A stretch of 64,000 bases of DNA from positions 7,564,001-7,628,000 of the forward strand of contig NZ_JACHND010000001.1 of NCBI RefSeq assembly GCF_014205275.1. Direction: 5' to 3'. The notes beneath the pieces are model-generated. The model searched no databases and was not told the origin of the DNA. It worked only from the letters and a program-made list of their open reading frames with translations. The DNA comes from Sphaerisporangium siamense (GTDB lineage: Bacteria > Actinomycetota > Actinomycetes > Streptosporangiales > Streptosporangiaceae). Below, one piece after another: positions 9,122-16,897 of the stretch. The translations under genes and the position numbers were made by a program. The first letter of the stretch is position 1. Every line of letters starts with the position of its first letter.

Positions 9122-9148
9122 GCGCCGGTGAGGCCACCTCACCGGCGC
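9122..9148 (+). terminator. Intercistronic hairpin between gluB and gluC
   Basis: A perfect 11-bp stem, GCGCCGGTGAG with its complement, and a 5-nt loop lie 11 bp after the gluB stop and 22 bp before gluC. Hairpins here are typical in binding-protein operons, where they partially terminate transcription or protect the upstream mRNA from 3' decay. Confidence 0.7.
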
Positions 9149-9170
9149 TTCCCGTCTCCGGTGGAGCACG

Positions 9171-9854
9171 ATGGAATCACTCTTCGACTTCAGTCCACTC
9201 GCGCAGGAGTTCGGCACGATCCTCACCGGGTTCTGGTCGACGATCCGCCTGACGCTCATGAGCGGCCTGCTGGCGCTGATCCTCGGCACGATCCTCGTCG
9301 CGATGCGGGTGGCTCCCACCCCCGTCCTGCGAGCCGCCGGCACGATCTACGTCAACATCCTGCGCAACACCCCGCTCACGCTGGTGCTGCTGCTGTGCGC
9401 GCTCGGGCTGAGCGACACCCTGCAGTACACGCTCTCGTCCGACTCGCCGACCAACTACTACTGGTGGGCGGTGCTCGGGCTGTCGGCCTACACCGCGGCC
9501 TTCGTCTGCGAGGCGCTGCGGGCCGGCATCAACACCGTGCCCGCCGGCCAGGCCGAGGCAGCGCGGGCGATCGGGCTCACGTTCACGCAGTCGCTGCGGC
9601 TCGTGGTGCTCCCCCAGGCGTTCCGCTCGGTCGTCGCCCCGCTGGGCAGCATCCTGATCGCCCTGACCAAGAACACGACCATCGTCATCGTGGCCGGGTA
9701 CATCGAGGCGTCCTCGGTGATGAAGCAGATGTTCGACGACTACGGCGGCACGCTGCCCATCTTCCTCGGGTTCGCGGCCGGGTACATGGTCCTGACACTG
9801 CCGACCGGGTTCTTCTTCGGCTGGCTCGCCAAGCGCCTGGCGGTGAGCCGATGA
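9171..9854 (+). CDS. gluC: Glutamate-type ABC importer, permease subunit 1
   Basis: This 227-residue integral membrane permease belongs to the His/Glu/Gln/Arg family. It has hydrophobic segments near residues 20-45, 58-80, 90-115 and 180-205 and the EAA-loop that contacts the ATPase (QAEAARAIGLTFTQSLRLVVLPQA). The ATG at 9171 follows GGTGGAG. The stop overlaps the start of a 13-codon open frame that in turn overlaps the gluD start, so translation of the two permeases may be linked. Confidence 0.92.
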   Translation: MESLFDFSPLAQEFGTILTGFWSTIRLTLMSGLLALILGTILVAMRVAPTPVLRAAGTIYVNILRNTPLTLVLLLCALGLSDTLQYTLSSDSPTNYYWWAVLGLSAYTAAFVCEALRAGINTVPAGQAEAARAIGLTFTQSLRLVVLPQAFRSVVAPLGSILIALTKNTTIVIVAGYIEASSVMKQMFDDYGGTLPIFLGFAAGYMVLTLPTGFFFGWLAKRLAVSR

Positions 9855-9892
9855 CGGCCGCGGACCAGCCGGAAGAGAAGGGGGAGGCGTGA
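9851..9892 (+). CDS. Possible 13-codon coupling minicistron between gluC and gluD
   Basis: An ATG at 9851 overlaps the gluC stop (ATGA). The frame encodes MTAADQPEEKGEA and its TGA overlaps the GTG start of gluD (GTGA). The same bases contain the gluD ribosome site GGGGGAGG. The arrangement could hand ribosomes from gluC to gluD. It may equally be chance in a short spacer. Confidence 0.3.
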   Translation: MTAADQPEEKGEA

Positions 9893-10764
9893 GCACCGCC
9901 AGCGTCCTGTTCGACGCGCCGGGACCCCGGGCGCGTCTGCGCAACAACATCCTGACCCTGGTCTCGGTCGTCGTGCTGCTCGCCATCGCGTACGTCGTGA
10001 TCAAGGGGTTGTCCGACAAGGGCCAGTTCGCAGGCAAGCTGTGGGAGCCGTTCCTGCAGGGCCAGGTGTGGACGGGGCAGATCATCCCCGGCATCGTGGC
10101 CACCCTTCAGGCGGCCGTGCTCTCGGCCGTGCTGGCACTGGTCTTCGGCGTCGTCTTCGGCCTCGGCCGGCTCTCCGACCACGCCTGGATCCGGGTGCCC
10201 GCGGGCGCGGTCGTGGAGTTCTTCCGCGCGATCCCGCTGCTCCTGCTGATCTTCTTCGCGCAGGCGGGCCCCGCGACGATCAGCGGCTACACCGTCAGCG
10301 TGCCGGCCTTCGCCGCCGTGGTCATCGGCCTGACGCTCTACAACGGCTCGGTGCTGGCCGAGGTGTTCCGCGCGGGCGTCCTGTCGGTGCCGCGCGGCCA
10401 GTCCGAGGCGGGGTACTCGCTGGGGCTGCGCAAGAGCGGAGTCATGCGGCTGATCCTGCTGCCGCAGGCCACGACGGCGATGATGCCCGCGATCGTCAGC
10501 CAGATGGTGGTCCTGCTGAAGGACACGGCGCTCGGCTGGGTCATCGCCTACGAGGAGCTGCTGAACTACGGGCTCAAGCAGATCCCGTCGAACTTCGGCA
10601 ACCTCATCCCTAGCGCGATCGTCATCTCGCTCGTCTACATCGCGATCAACCTGGCCCTGAGCTACGTCGCCACCCGGCTGGAACGGCGCGGCAGGCGCAG
10701 CCGCCGCTCCTCGGCGAACGTGGTCGGGGCCCCGGCCGCCGTGGGCGTGCGGACCGGCGAGTAA
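9889..10764 (+). CDS. gluD: Glutamate-type ABC importer, permease subunit 2
   Basis: This is the second permease of the pair, 291 residues, forming a heterodimer with GluC. It shares the EAA-loop (QSEAGYSLGLRKSGVMRLILLPQA) and a set of membrane helices from about residue 20 to 265, with a basic, disordered C-terminal tail (ERRGRRSRRSS). The GTG at 9889 has a very strong GGGGGAGG site. A small hairpin with a TTCG loop follows the stop, so the four-gene unit probably ends here. Confidence 0.92.
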   Translation: MSTASVLFDAPGPRARLRNNILTLVSVVVLLAIAYVVIKGLSDKGQFAGKLWEPFLQGQVWTGQIIPGIVATLQAAVLSAVLALVFGVVFGLGRLSDHAWIRVPAGAVVEFFRAIPLLLLIFFAQAGPATISGYTVSVPAFAAVVIGLTLYNGSVLAEVFRAGVLSVPRGQSEAGYSLGLRKSGVMRLILLPQATTAMMPAIVSQMVVLLKDTALGWVIAYEELLNYGLKQIPSNFGNLIPSAIVISLVYIAINLALSYVATRLERRGRRSRRSSANVVGAPAAVGVRTGE

Positions 10765-10771
10765 AGTTTCG

Positions 10772-10785
10772 GCCCGTTCGCGGGC
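10772..10785 (+). terminator. Short TTCG-loop hairpin after gluD
   Basis: A 5-bp GC stem (GCCCG/CGGGC) closes a TTCG tetraloop, an unusually stable type, 7 bp after the gluD stop. It is weak in length and has no U-tract, so it may be only a partial terminator. Confidence 0.4.
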
Positions 10786-10806
10786 GAGCACGCCGCGGGG
10801 CGGCTC

Positions 10807-10812
10807 TAATAC
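10807..10812 (+). promoter_or_regulatory. -10-like TAATAC immediately before a GTG start
   Basis: TAATAC ends 5 nt before the GTG at 10818, so transcription would begin at or next to the start codon. This suggests a leaderless mRNA for the orphan binding protein, separate from gluABCD. No convincing -35 box is visible. Confidence 0.45.
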
Positions 10813-10817
10813 TGCAC

Positions 10818-11627
10818 GTGACGCTCCCCGCCAGGCCATCGCCCGCGCGCCGCCGGCCGCGTGCCGGGGTGGCGGCGCTGGTGATGGCGCTGCCGACGGC
10901 CGCGGCCGTGCTCACGGCGTGCGGCGGCCACGGCACGCTGGTGGTCGGTGTGCGCGAGGGGCGTCCGGGGCTGGCCGAGCGGTCGGCCTCGGGGGTGTAC
11001 GAAGGGTTCGAGATCGAGGTCGCGGGCTATGTCGCCCGGCGGCTCGGCTACCGCGACGACCAGGTCAGCTACGTGACCGCCCCGGCCTCGCCGCCCGCCG
11101 ACCTGACCATGGGCGTCCCGGTGCCACGGGACGGCGCGGGCACGGTCGCCGGGCCGTACCTGGTCTCCGGGCAGGACGTCCTCGCCCCGGCGGGCGACCT
11201 GTCGGTCCGGGGCCTGCGCGACCTGTCCCAGAAGCGGGTGTGCACGGCCGCGCCCGGCCCGCTGGTGGACCGCTTCGGCGCGGCCTGGCAGCGCGCGTTC
11301 CTCATCACCTCGACGGTGGAGGACTGCGCCCGCATGCTCTTCTCGCGCCGGGTGAGCGCGGTCACCGGCGACGCCGCCGTCCTGGCCGGGCTCGCCGCCG
11401 CCTCGCCGGGGGCCTTCCGGGTGCTCGGCCGCCCCTTCACGCGCGAGAGCCAGGGCATCGCGGTCACCGGGGACGATCTCCGCCGCCGCGTGGAGGACGC
11501 CCTGCGCGCCATGTTCGACGACGGCTCCTGGCGGCGGGCGGTGATCCGCCACCTGGGGTCCCTGGCAGCGAAATATCCGTCCCCGCCCGCTCTGCGGCCC
11601 CACGTGGGTCCACGAGCGGCTCCGTAG
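10818..11627 (+). CDS. Orphan family 3 solute-binding lipoprotein
   Basis: This 269-residue lipoprotein has a basic N-terminus (PARRRPRAG), a hydrophobic core and the lipobox LTAC with C35. The mature part resembles GluB-type receptors (YEGFEIEVAGYVARRLGY and a C-terminal EDALRAMFDDGSWRRAVIRHL) but is shorter and diverged; the stretch after the first lobe is compressed. It follows gluD by 53 bp on the same strand but appears to have its own promoter. It may be an alternative receptor for the GluCD permease or a sensor. The ligand is unknown. Confidence 0.8.
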   Translation: MTLPARPSPARRRPRAGVAALVMALPTAAAVLTACGGHGTLVVGVREGRPGLAERSASGVYEGFEIEVAGYVARRLGYRDDQVSYVTAPASPPADLTMGVPVPRDGAGTVAGPYLVSGQDVLAPAGDLSVRGLRDLSQKRVCTAAPGPLVDRFGAAWQRAFLITSTVEDCARMLFSRRVSAVTGDAAVLAGLAAASPGAFRVLGRPFTRESQGIAVTGDDLRRRVEDALRAMFDDGSWRRAVIRHLGSLAAKYPSPPALRPHVGPRAAP

Positions 11628-11665
11628 CGACCACACCGCGTCGCGATTTCCGGCAGGATTCGGCT

Positions 11666-13540
11666 ATGCCCCCCGAGCGCAACACGTCCGGGCGCCCCAC
11701 TCCCCCGTTCGGTGGCCGGCCTTCGCCGATCTCCACCTCCGACGTCGTCAGGTCCGGCGTACGGCCCGGCTACCCGACCGTCCTGGGCGACGACCTCTGG
11801 TGGGAGGAGGACCGCCCCACCGAGGGCGGCAGGCGCACCATCGTCCACCGCGCCCCGTGCGGCGCGCTGCGCGAGCTGCTGCCCGCGCCGTGGGACGCCC
11901 GCACCCGCGTGCACGAGTACGGCGGCCGGTCCCACGTGGTCGCGCCCGGGGGCGACGTGGTGTTCGCCCACCACGCCGACCAGCGGCTGTACGTCCTTGC
12001 CGCCGGGGCGGCGGCCCCCCGTCCGATCACTCCCGAGCCCGGCGTGCCGTGCGGCCTCCGCTACGCCGACCTCACCGTCCACGACGGCGAGGTGTGGTGC
12101 GTCATGGAACGCCACACCGGGGACGGCCGGGTCACCCGGTCGATCGTGTCGATCCCGCTGGACGGCGGCGCCGTCCGCCGGCGGGTGGCGGGCGGCGACT
12201 TCTACGCCTCGCCCGTGGTCTCGCCCGACGGCGCGCACCTGGCCTACGTCTGCTGGGACCATCCGCGCATGCCGTGGGTCGGGACCGAGCTGCGCGTCAC
12301 CCGGGCGGCCGACGGCGCGTCCTGGCGGGTCGCCGGCGGGCCCGAGGAGTCGGTGCTGTCGCCCCGGTGGGACGGGCCGGACGGGCTTTACCTGCTCTCC
12401 GACCGGTCCGGGTGGTGGAACCTGGAGCGGGTCGCGCTCGACGGCGGCGCGTCGCGGCCCCTGTGCCCCGCCGAGGAGGAGTTCGGCTGGGCTTCCTACG
12501 AGCTCGGCGGCGCGCCGTACGCCGTGCTCGCCGACGGCCGGCTCGCGGTGCTGCACGGCCGGGGCGACCTGCGGCTCGCCGTCCTGGACCCGCGTACGGG
12601 CGCCCTGGAGGAGCCCGGCCTGCCGTACGCCGGGTGGCTGCCCTGCCTGTCCGCCGACGGCTCGGTCGTCTGCGGCGTCGCCTACGCCCCGGCCGTCCCC
12701 CGGTCGGTGGTGCGGCTCGACACCGCCACGGGCGCCTCGCACTGCGTGCGCGGCGACATCCCGGTGCCTCCGGACCCCGCCCACCTGCCCGTGCCCCGCC
12801 CCGTGGAGATCCGGGGCCGCGCCGGGCGGCACGTCCACGCCCGCGTCTACCCGGCCGGGGAGGTCGCCGGCCCGTACGTCGTGTTCGCGCACGATGGCCC
12901 CACCACGCACAGCCTGACCGCGCCGGACCTGCACAAGGCGTTCCTCACCAGCCGCGGCATCGGCGTCCTCGACGTCGACTACGGCGGCTCGACGGGGTAC
13001 GGGCGCGCCTACCGCGAGCGGCTGCGCGGACGGTGGGGCGTGGTGGACGTCGAGGACGTGATAGCCGCGGCCGAGTGGCTGGTGACGGAGGGCCTCGCCG
13101 ACCCCGCGCGCATCGCGGTCCGCGGCGCCGGGGCGGGCGGGTGGACCAGCCTGGCGGCGTGCTGCGCCTCCGGCCTGTTCCGCGGCGGCGTCTCGATCGC
13201 GGGCGTCACCGCGCTCGCCCCGCTCGCCGCCGCCACCCACGACTTCGAGTCCCGGTACGTCGAGTGGCTGGTCGGCCCCGACTCCCCCGGGCTGTACGCC
13301 GCGCGGGAGCCGCTGTCGCGGGCCGGCGAGATCGACTGCCCGGTGCTGCTGATGCAGGGACAGGACGACCCGCTGGTGCCGGCCGCGCAGGCCGAGGCGT
13401 TCGCGGCCGTGCTCACCGAGCGGGGCGTCCCCTGCACGTACCTGTCCTTCGAGGGCGAGGGGCACGTCTTCCGCCGCGCCGAGACCAAGGGCGCGGCCCT
13501 GGCCGCCGAACTGTCGTTCTACCGGCAGATATTCGCGTGA
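11666..13540 (+). CDS. S9 prolyl-oligopeptidase-family protein without the catalytic serine
   Basis: The 624-residue protein has the layout of cytosolic S9 peptidases: a beta-propeller of WD-like repeats over about residues 30-380, then an alpha/beta-hydrolase domain from about 400. In active relatives the nucleophile lies in GGSAGG. Here the matching positions read GAGAGG, with G489 (codon GGG at 13130-13132) in place of serine. The rest of the triad is present: D568 in GQDDPLVP and H600 in GEGHVF. I chose the ATG at 11666 because the upstream open frame is an alternative frame of the binding-protein gene. It is probably a pseudoenzyme that binds peptides. Confidence 0.88.
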   Translation: MPPERNTSGRPTPPFGGRPSPISTSDVVRSGVRPGYPTVLGDDLWWEEDRPTEGGRRTIVHRAPCGALRELLPAPWDARTRVHEYGGRSHVVAPGGDVVFAHHADQRLYVLAAGAAAPRPITPEPGVPCGLRYADLTVHDGEVWCVMERHTGDGRVTRSIVSIPLDGGAVRRRVAGGDFYASPVVSPDGAHLAYVCWDHPRMPWVGTELRVTRAADGASWRVAGGPEESVLSPRWDGPDGLYLLSDRSGWWNLERVALDGGASRPLCPAEEEFGWASYELGGAPYAVLADGRLAVLHGRGDLRLAVLDPRTGALEEPGLPYAGWLPCLSADGSVVCGVAYAPAVPRSVVRLDTATGASHCVRGDIPVPPDPAHLPVPRPVEIRGRAGRHVHARVYPAGEVAGPYVVFAHDGPTTHSLTAPDLHKAFLTSRGIGVLDVDYGGSTGYGRAYRERLRGRWGVVDVEDVIAAAEWLVTEGLADPARIAVRGAGAGGWTSLAACCASGLFRGGVSIAGVTALAPLAAATHDFESRYVEWLVGPDSPGLYAAREPLSRAGEIDCPVLLMQGQDDPLVPAAQAEAFAAVLTERGVPCTYLSFEGEGHVFRRAETKGAALAAELSFYRQIFA

Positions 13541-13569
13541 GGCCGGGTCGGCGGTCTCGGTGAACCCGA

Positions 13570-13646
13570 GCCGGTGGTTCCGTGAGCCCAGGCCGGTGGC
13601 TCCGTCCAGCCCGGGCCGGTGGTTCCGTGAAGCCGGGCCGGTGGGA
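13570..13646. repeat. Degenerate 22-23-bp tandem repeats between convergent genes
   Basis: Units starting GCCGGTGG at 13570, 13592, 13615 and 13637 (the last one partial) have a period of 22-23 bp and the consensus GCCGGTGGTTCCGTGA plus a G/C-rich tail. A more diverged unit may precede them. They fill the gap between the S9-family gene and rny, both of which end here. Confidence 0.75.
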
Positions 13647-13648
13647 GG

Positions 13649-15265
13649 TCAGCGGGCGAACTCGGTGGCGCGGGACTCCCGGACGACCGTGATGCGGATC
13701 TGGCCCGGGTAGGTCAGTTCCTCCTCGACCTGCTTGGCGACGTCCCTGGCGATCACCTGCGCCTGGATGTCGTCGATCGCCTCCGGCTTCACCATCACCC
13801 TGATCTCGCGGCCCGCCTGCATGGCGAAGACCTTCTCCACGCCGTCGTAGGACTGCGCGATCTCTTCCAGCCGCTCCAGGCGCTTGACGTAGGCCTCCAG
13901 GGACTCACGGCGGGCGCCGGGACGGCTGCCGCTGATCGCGTCGGCCGCCTGCGTGAGGACCGCCTCGACCGTGCGCACCTCGACCTCGTTGTGGTGGGCC
14001 TCGATGGCGTGGACGACGTCCTCGTGCTCGCCGTACCGCCGGGCGATCTCGGCCCCGATCAGGGCGTGGCTGCCCTCGACCTCGTGCGTGAGCGCCTTGC
14101 CGATGTCGTGCAGGACCGTGCAGCGCTTGAGCATCATCGCGTCGAGGCGCAGCTCGGAGGCCATGATGCCCGCGATGTGCGCCGACTCGACGAGGTGTTT
14201 GAGCACGTTCTGCCCGTAGGAGGTGCGGTAGCGGAGCTGGCCGAGCAGCATGATCAGCTCGGGGTGCATGTCGGTGATGCCCAGCTCGACCAGGGCGTCC
14301 TCGCCGGCCCGCACGCACAGGTCCTTGACCTCGTCCTTGCTGCGCTCGTAGGCCTCCTCGATGCGCTGCGGGTGGATGCGGCCGTCCAGGACCAGCTTCT
14401 CCAGGGTCAGCCGCGCCGTCTCCCGGCGTACCGGGTCGAAACACGACAGGAGCACCGCTTCCGGGGTGTCGTCGATGATCAGGTTGACGCCCGTGGTGGA
14501 CTCGAACGCCCGGATGTTGCGGCCCTCGCGGCCGATGATGCGGCCCTTCATCTCGTCGCCGGGCAGGTGGAGCACGCTCACCACCGACTCGGCGGTCTGC
14601 TCGGTCGCCACGCGCTGCACGGCCAGCGTCACGATCTTGACGGCGCGCTTCTCGCCCTCGCGGCGGGCCTCGCTCTCGATCTCCCTGACGATCAGCGCGG
14701 CCTCGCGCTTGGCCTGGTTCTCGATCGTCATGACCAACTCGGCCTTGGCCTGGTCCGAGGTCAGGCCCGCGACCCGTTCCAGGGCCTCGCGGCGCTGGTC
14801 CTCGAAACGGTCCAGCTCGGCCTGCCTGCCGGTCAGCTCGGTCTCGGCCTCGGTGAGCTTCCTGCCCTGCTCGGCCTGCCTGCGGGCCTCCTCGTCGAGG
14901 CGTTCCTCACGCTCGGCGAGGCGGTGCTCCCTGCGCTCCAGGTCCGACCTCAGCTCCTTGAGCTCCCCCTTGAGGCTGCGGGCCTCGTCCTCGACCTCCT
15001 TGCGCATGCGCAGGGCGTCCTCGGCGGCGGCCTCGGCCTTGCGCACCACCTCGCCGGCGTCGCTCTCGGCCCTGACGCGGATCTCCACGCTCTCGCGGCG
15101 GGCCTGCTCCAGCTCGGCGTTGACGCCGGCCAGTTCCTCGGGGGATGGGCCGCGCCGGAGAGAGCCGCCGTTGGTGCGCCGTATCAGTACGGCGAGTGCG
15201 ACAATCGCGACGATCGCCAGCAGGACAACGGCTACCGCCAGCATGATCACGATCGTCGACCCCAT
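13649..15265 (-). CDS. rny: Ribonuclease Y
   Basis: RNase Y is a membrane-bound endoribonuclease that starts mRNA decay. The 538-residue protein has an N-terminal membrane helix (about 4-28), a long coiled coil (about 45-215), a KH RNA-binding domain (about 228-290, with IIGREGRNIRAFE) and an HD metal-dependent nuclease domain (from about 354, with H386 and D387 in VLHDIGKA). The ATG at 15265 is preceded by a GAGGAGG site about 10 nt away. RNase J and PNPase are encoded further along this window. The length is typical of the family. Confidence 0.96.
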   Translation of the reverse strand: MGSTIVIMLAVAVVLLAIVAIVALAVLIRRTNGGSLRRGPSPEELAGVNAELEQARRESVEIRVRAESDAGEVVRKAEAAAEDALRMRKEVEDEARSLKGELKELRSDLERREHRLAEREERLDEEARRQAEQGRKLTEAETELTGRQAELDRFEDQRREALERVAGLTSDQAKAELVMTIENQAKREAALIVREIESEARREGEKRAVKIVTLAVQRVATEQTAESVVSVLHLPGDEMKGRIIGREGRNIRAFESTTGVNLIIDDTPEAVLLSCFDPVRRETARLTLEKLVLDGRIHPQRIEEAYERSKDEVKDLCVRAGEDALVELGITDMHPELIMLLGQLRYRTSYGQNVLKHLVESAHIAGIMASELRLDAMMLKRCTVLHDIGKALTHEVEGSHALIGAEIARRYGEHEDVVHAIEAHHNEVEVRTVEAVLTQAADAISGSRPGARRESLEAYVKRLERLEEIAQSYDGVEKVFAMQAGREIRVMVKPEAIDDIQAQVIARDVAKQVEEELTYPGQIRITVVRESRATEFAR

Positions 15266-15728
15266 GCGCGCCTACCCTCCTCGCGTCGCGAGCTTTGAGC
15301 ACGCGAGGGCCACACACGCGGCACGGACCACCCGACCGGGCGATTGTTGTTCAGACAAATATGTCCCACGCCCGGACGCACGACATCCGGCCGTTGGGTG
15401 TGATCGGTCTTAATCGTCCGTCGTACACCGTTATGGCAATCCGCACTGCGCGGAGTAGCTCCTCACTGTGGTCGAGATTAAGCGTCAGAGAGGTAACGAG
15501 CAAGCAAAGTCCGCCCGTCAAAGCCGTCTGGCGCCCTCGGCCGTGGAGGCGGGGCGTCCGGGCCCCCGATGGGACGCCTGGTCAGTCCAGAAATGTCGCC
15601 AGAGGGGCGGAAAGTTACCTTAAATAGGTTTACGGGTGGTTTTCGGGCTTTCGTCTGGTCACCCGCCGGGTTGGGAAGATCTTCGGGGCAGGCCGCACGT
15701 TCGGCCGGCGCGGGGGTATGGGGGCGCC
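15266..15728. other. 463-bp divergent promoter region between rny and the LLM gene
   Basis: No credible gene is visible. Base composition is less GC-rich at about 15340-15500 and 15605-15650 than in the flanking genes, as expected for promoters. The rny leader would be read leftwards and the LLM gene rightwards. An AT-rich stretch with TTACCTTAAATAGG near 15615-15630 may be part of the promoter of the LLM gene. I saw no riboswitch or clear operator. Confidence 0.5.
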
Positions 15729-16694
15729 ATGGCACAGATCGGTTACACGCTCATGTGCGAGCAGACCCCCGCCCGCCAGCTCGTCGAGGACGCCGTCGAC
15801 GCCGAGCGCGCGGGGTTCGACTACGAGATCATCTCTGACCACTACTTCCCGTGGCTGGAGGAGATGGGGCACTCGCCGTACGCATGGTCCGTGCTCGGCG
15901 CGGTGGCGGCCCGCACCGAACGCGTCCCGCTGATGACCTACGTCACCTGCCCCATCATGCGCTACCACCCCGCCGTGGTCGCGCAGAAGGCCGCCACGAT
16001 GGGCGCGCTGTCCCAGGGGCGGTTCACGCTCGGGCTCGGGGCCGGGGAGAACCTGAACGAGCACGTGCTCGGGCGCGGCTGGCCGCCGGTCAACATCCGC
16101 CACGAGATGCTCGGCGAGGCCGTCGAGATCATCCAGGCGCTGTTCGGCGGCGAGTACGTCAGCTACCGGGGCGACCACTACACCGTCGACTCGGCCAAGC
16201 TCTACGACCTGCCGGACGAGCCCATCCCGATCGGTCTCGCCGCCTCGGGCCCGCAGTCGGTCGACCTGGCGGCCGAGTACGGCGACGCGCTCGTCGCCGT
16301 CGACGCCGACCCCGGGCTGGTCGAGCGGTTCAACGCCTGCGGCGGCAAGGGCAAGCCCGTGTACGGCCAGGTCGGGATCTGCTATGACACCGACGCCGAG
16401 GCCGCCAAGGAGCGGGCCCACCGGCTCTGGAGGTGGTTCGCCGCCGACTGGAAGGTCCTCGCCGAACTGCCGGGCCCGGTGAACTTCGCGTCGTACGCCA
16501 AGTTCGTCCGTCCGGACGACGTGGCGCGGCAGGTCCCGTGCGGCCCGGACCCCGATCAGGTCGTCGAGGCCGTCAAGAAGTTCACCGACGCGGGCTTCAC
16601 CCATGTCGCCCTCGTCCAGATCGGCGCCGCCCACCAGCAGGAGTTCTTCACCTGGGCGGAGAAAGAACTCCTCCCGCCCCTCCGCGCCCTCTGA
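15729..16694 (+). CDS. LLM-class F420-dependent oxidoreductase
   Basis: The 321-residue protein is a TIM-barrel member of the luciferase-like monooxygenase superfamily, in the subgroup that uses reduced coenzyme F420. It shows the F420-type N-terminus (IGYTLMCEQTPARQLVEDA), the SDHYFPW motif close to the cofactor site, and GRFTLGLGAGENLNEHVLG. Relatives include F420-dependent glucose-6-phosphate dehydrogenases, but the exact substrate cannot be assigned. I chose the ATG at 15729 (MAQIGYTL), which follows a G-rich stretch. Behind it lies a decayed AAA+ gene on the other strand. Confidence 0.88.
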   Translation: MAQIGYTLMCEQTPARQLVEDAVDAERAGFDYEIISDHYFPWLEEMGHSPYAWSVLGAVAARTERVPLMTYVTCPIMRYHPAVVAQKAATMGALSQGRFTLGLGAGENLNEHVLGRGWPPVNIRHEMLGEAVEIIQALFGGEYVSYRGDHYTVDSAKLYDLPDEPIPIGLAASGPQSVDLAAEYGDALVAVDADPGLVERFNACGGKGKPVYGQVGICYDTDAEAAKERAHRLWRWFAADWKVLAELPGPVNFASYAKFVRPDDVARQVPCGPDPDQVVEAVKKFTDAGFTHVALVQIGAAHQQEFFTWAEKELLPPLRAL

Positions 16695-16697
16695 CCT

Positions 16698-16895
16698 CAC
16701 ACCGGCTTCCGCGCCTTGCCGGCGGGGTCCGTCCTCGGCGCGCTTGAGCAGGGACCGCACCGCCTCGACGCCGAAGGCTCCCCGCCCTGGAAGCCGCCGT
16801 CGACCAGGTCGTACGCCTTGTCGACGAACAGCACGTCACCGAACGCGCGGGCGACCGCCGATCCGCCGAAGTGATCGCTACCGTGCGTACCGGCA
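16698..16895 (-). pseudogene. Remnant of an AAA+ ATPase gene (CbbX/SpoVK/EccA-like)
   Basis: Just after the recX stop, the minus strand encodes DHFGGSAVARAFGDVLFVDK followed by AYDLVDGG, which matches the Walker B region of CbbX/EccA-type AAA+ proteins (usual form VLFIDEAYSL). Near 16785 the frame shifts, and another frame continues with FGVEAVRSLLKRAEDGPRRQ, which matches the next helix of the same proteins. The Walker B glutamate is replaced by lysine. No start codon, Walker A or C-terminal half is present, so this is a decayed fragment. The assignment rests on motif recognition by eye. Confidence 0.55.
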
Positions 16896-16897
16896 GG

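Noticed and set aside
15295-15627. 110-codon plus-strand open frame in the rny/LLM promoter region
   Set aside because: No ribosome site or recognisable protein; codon bias does not match real genes.
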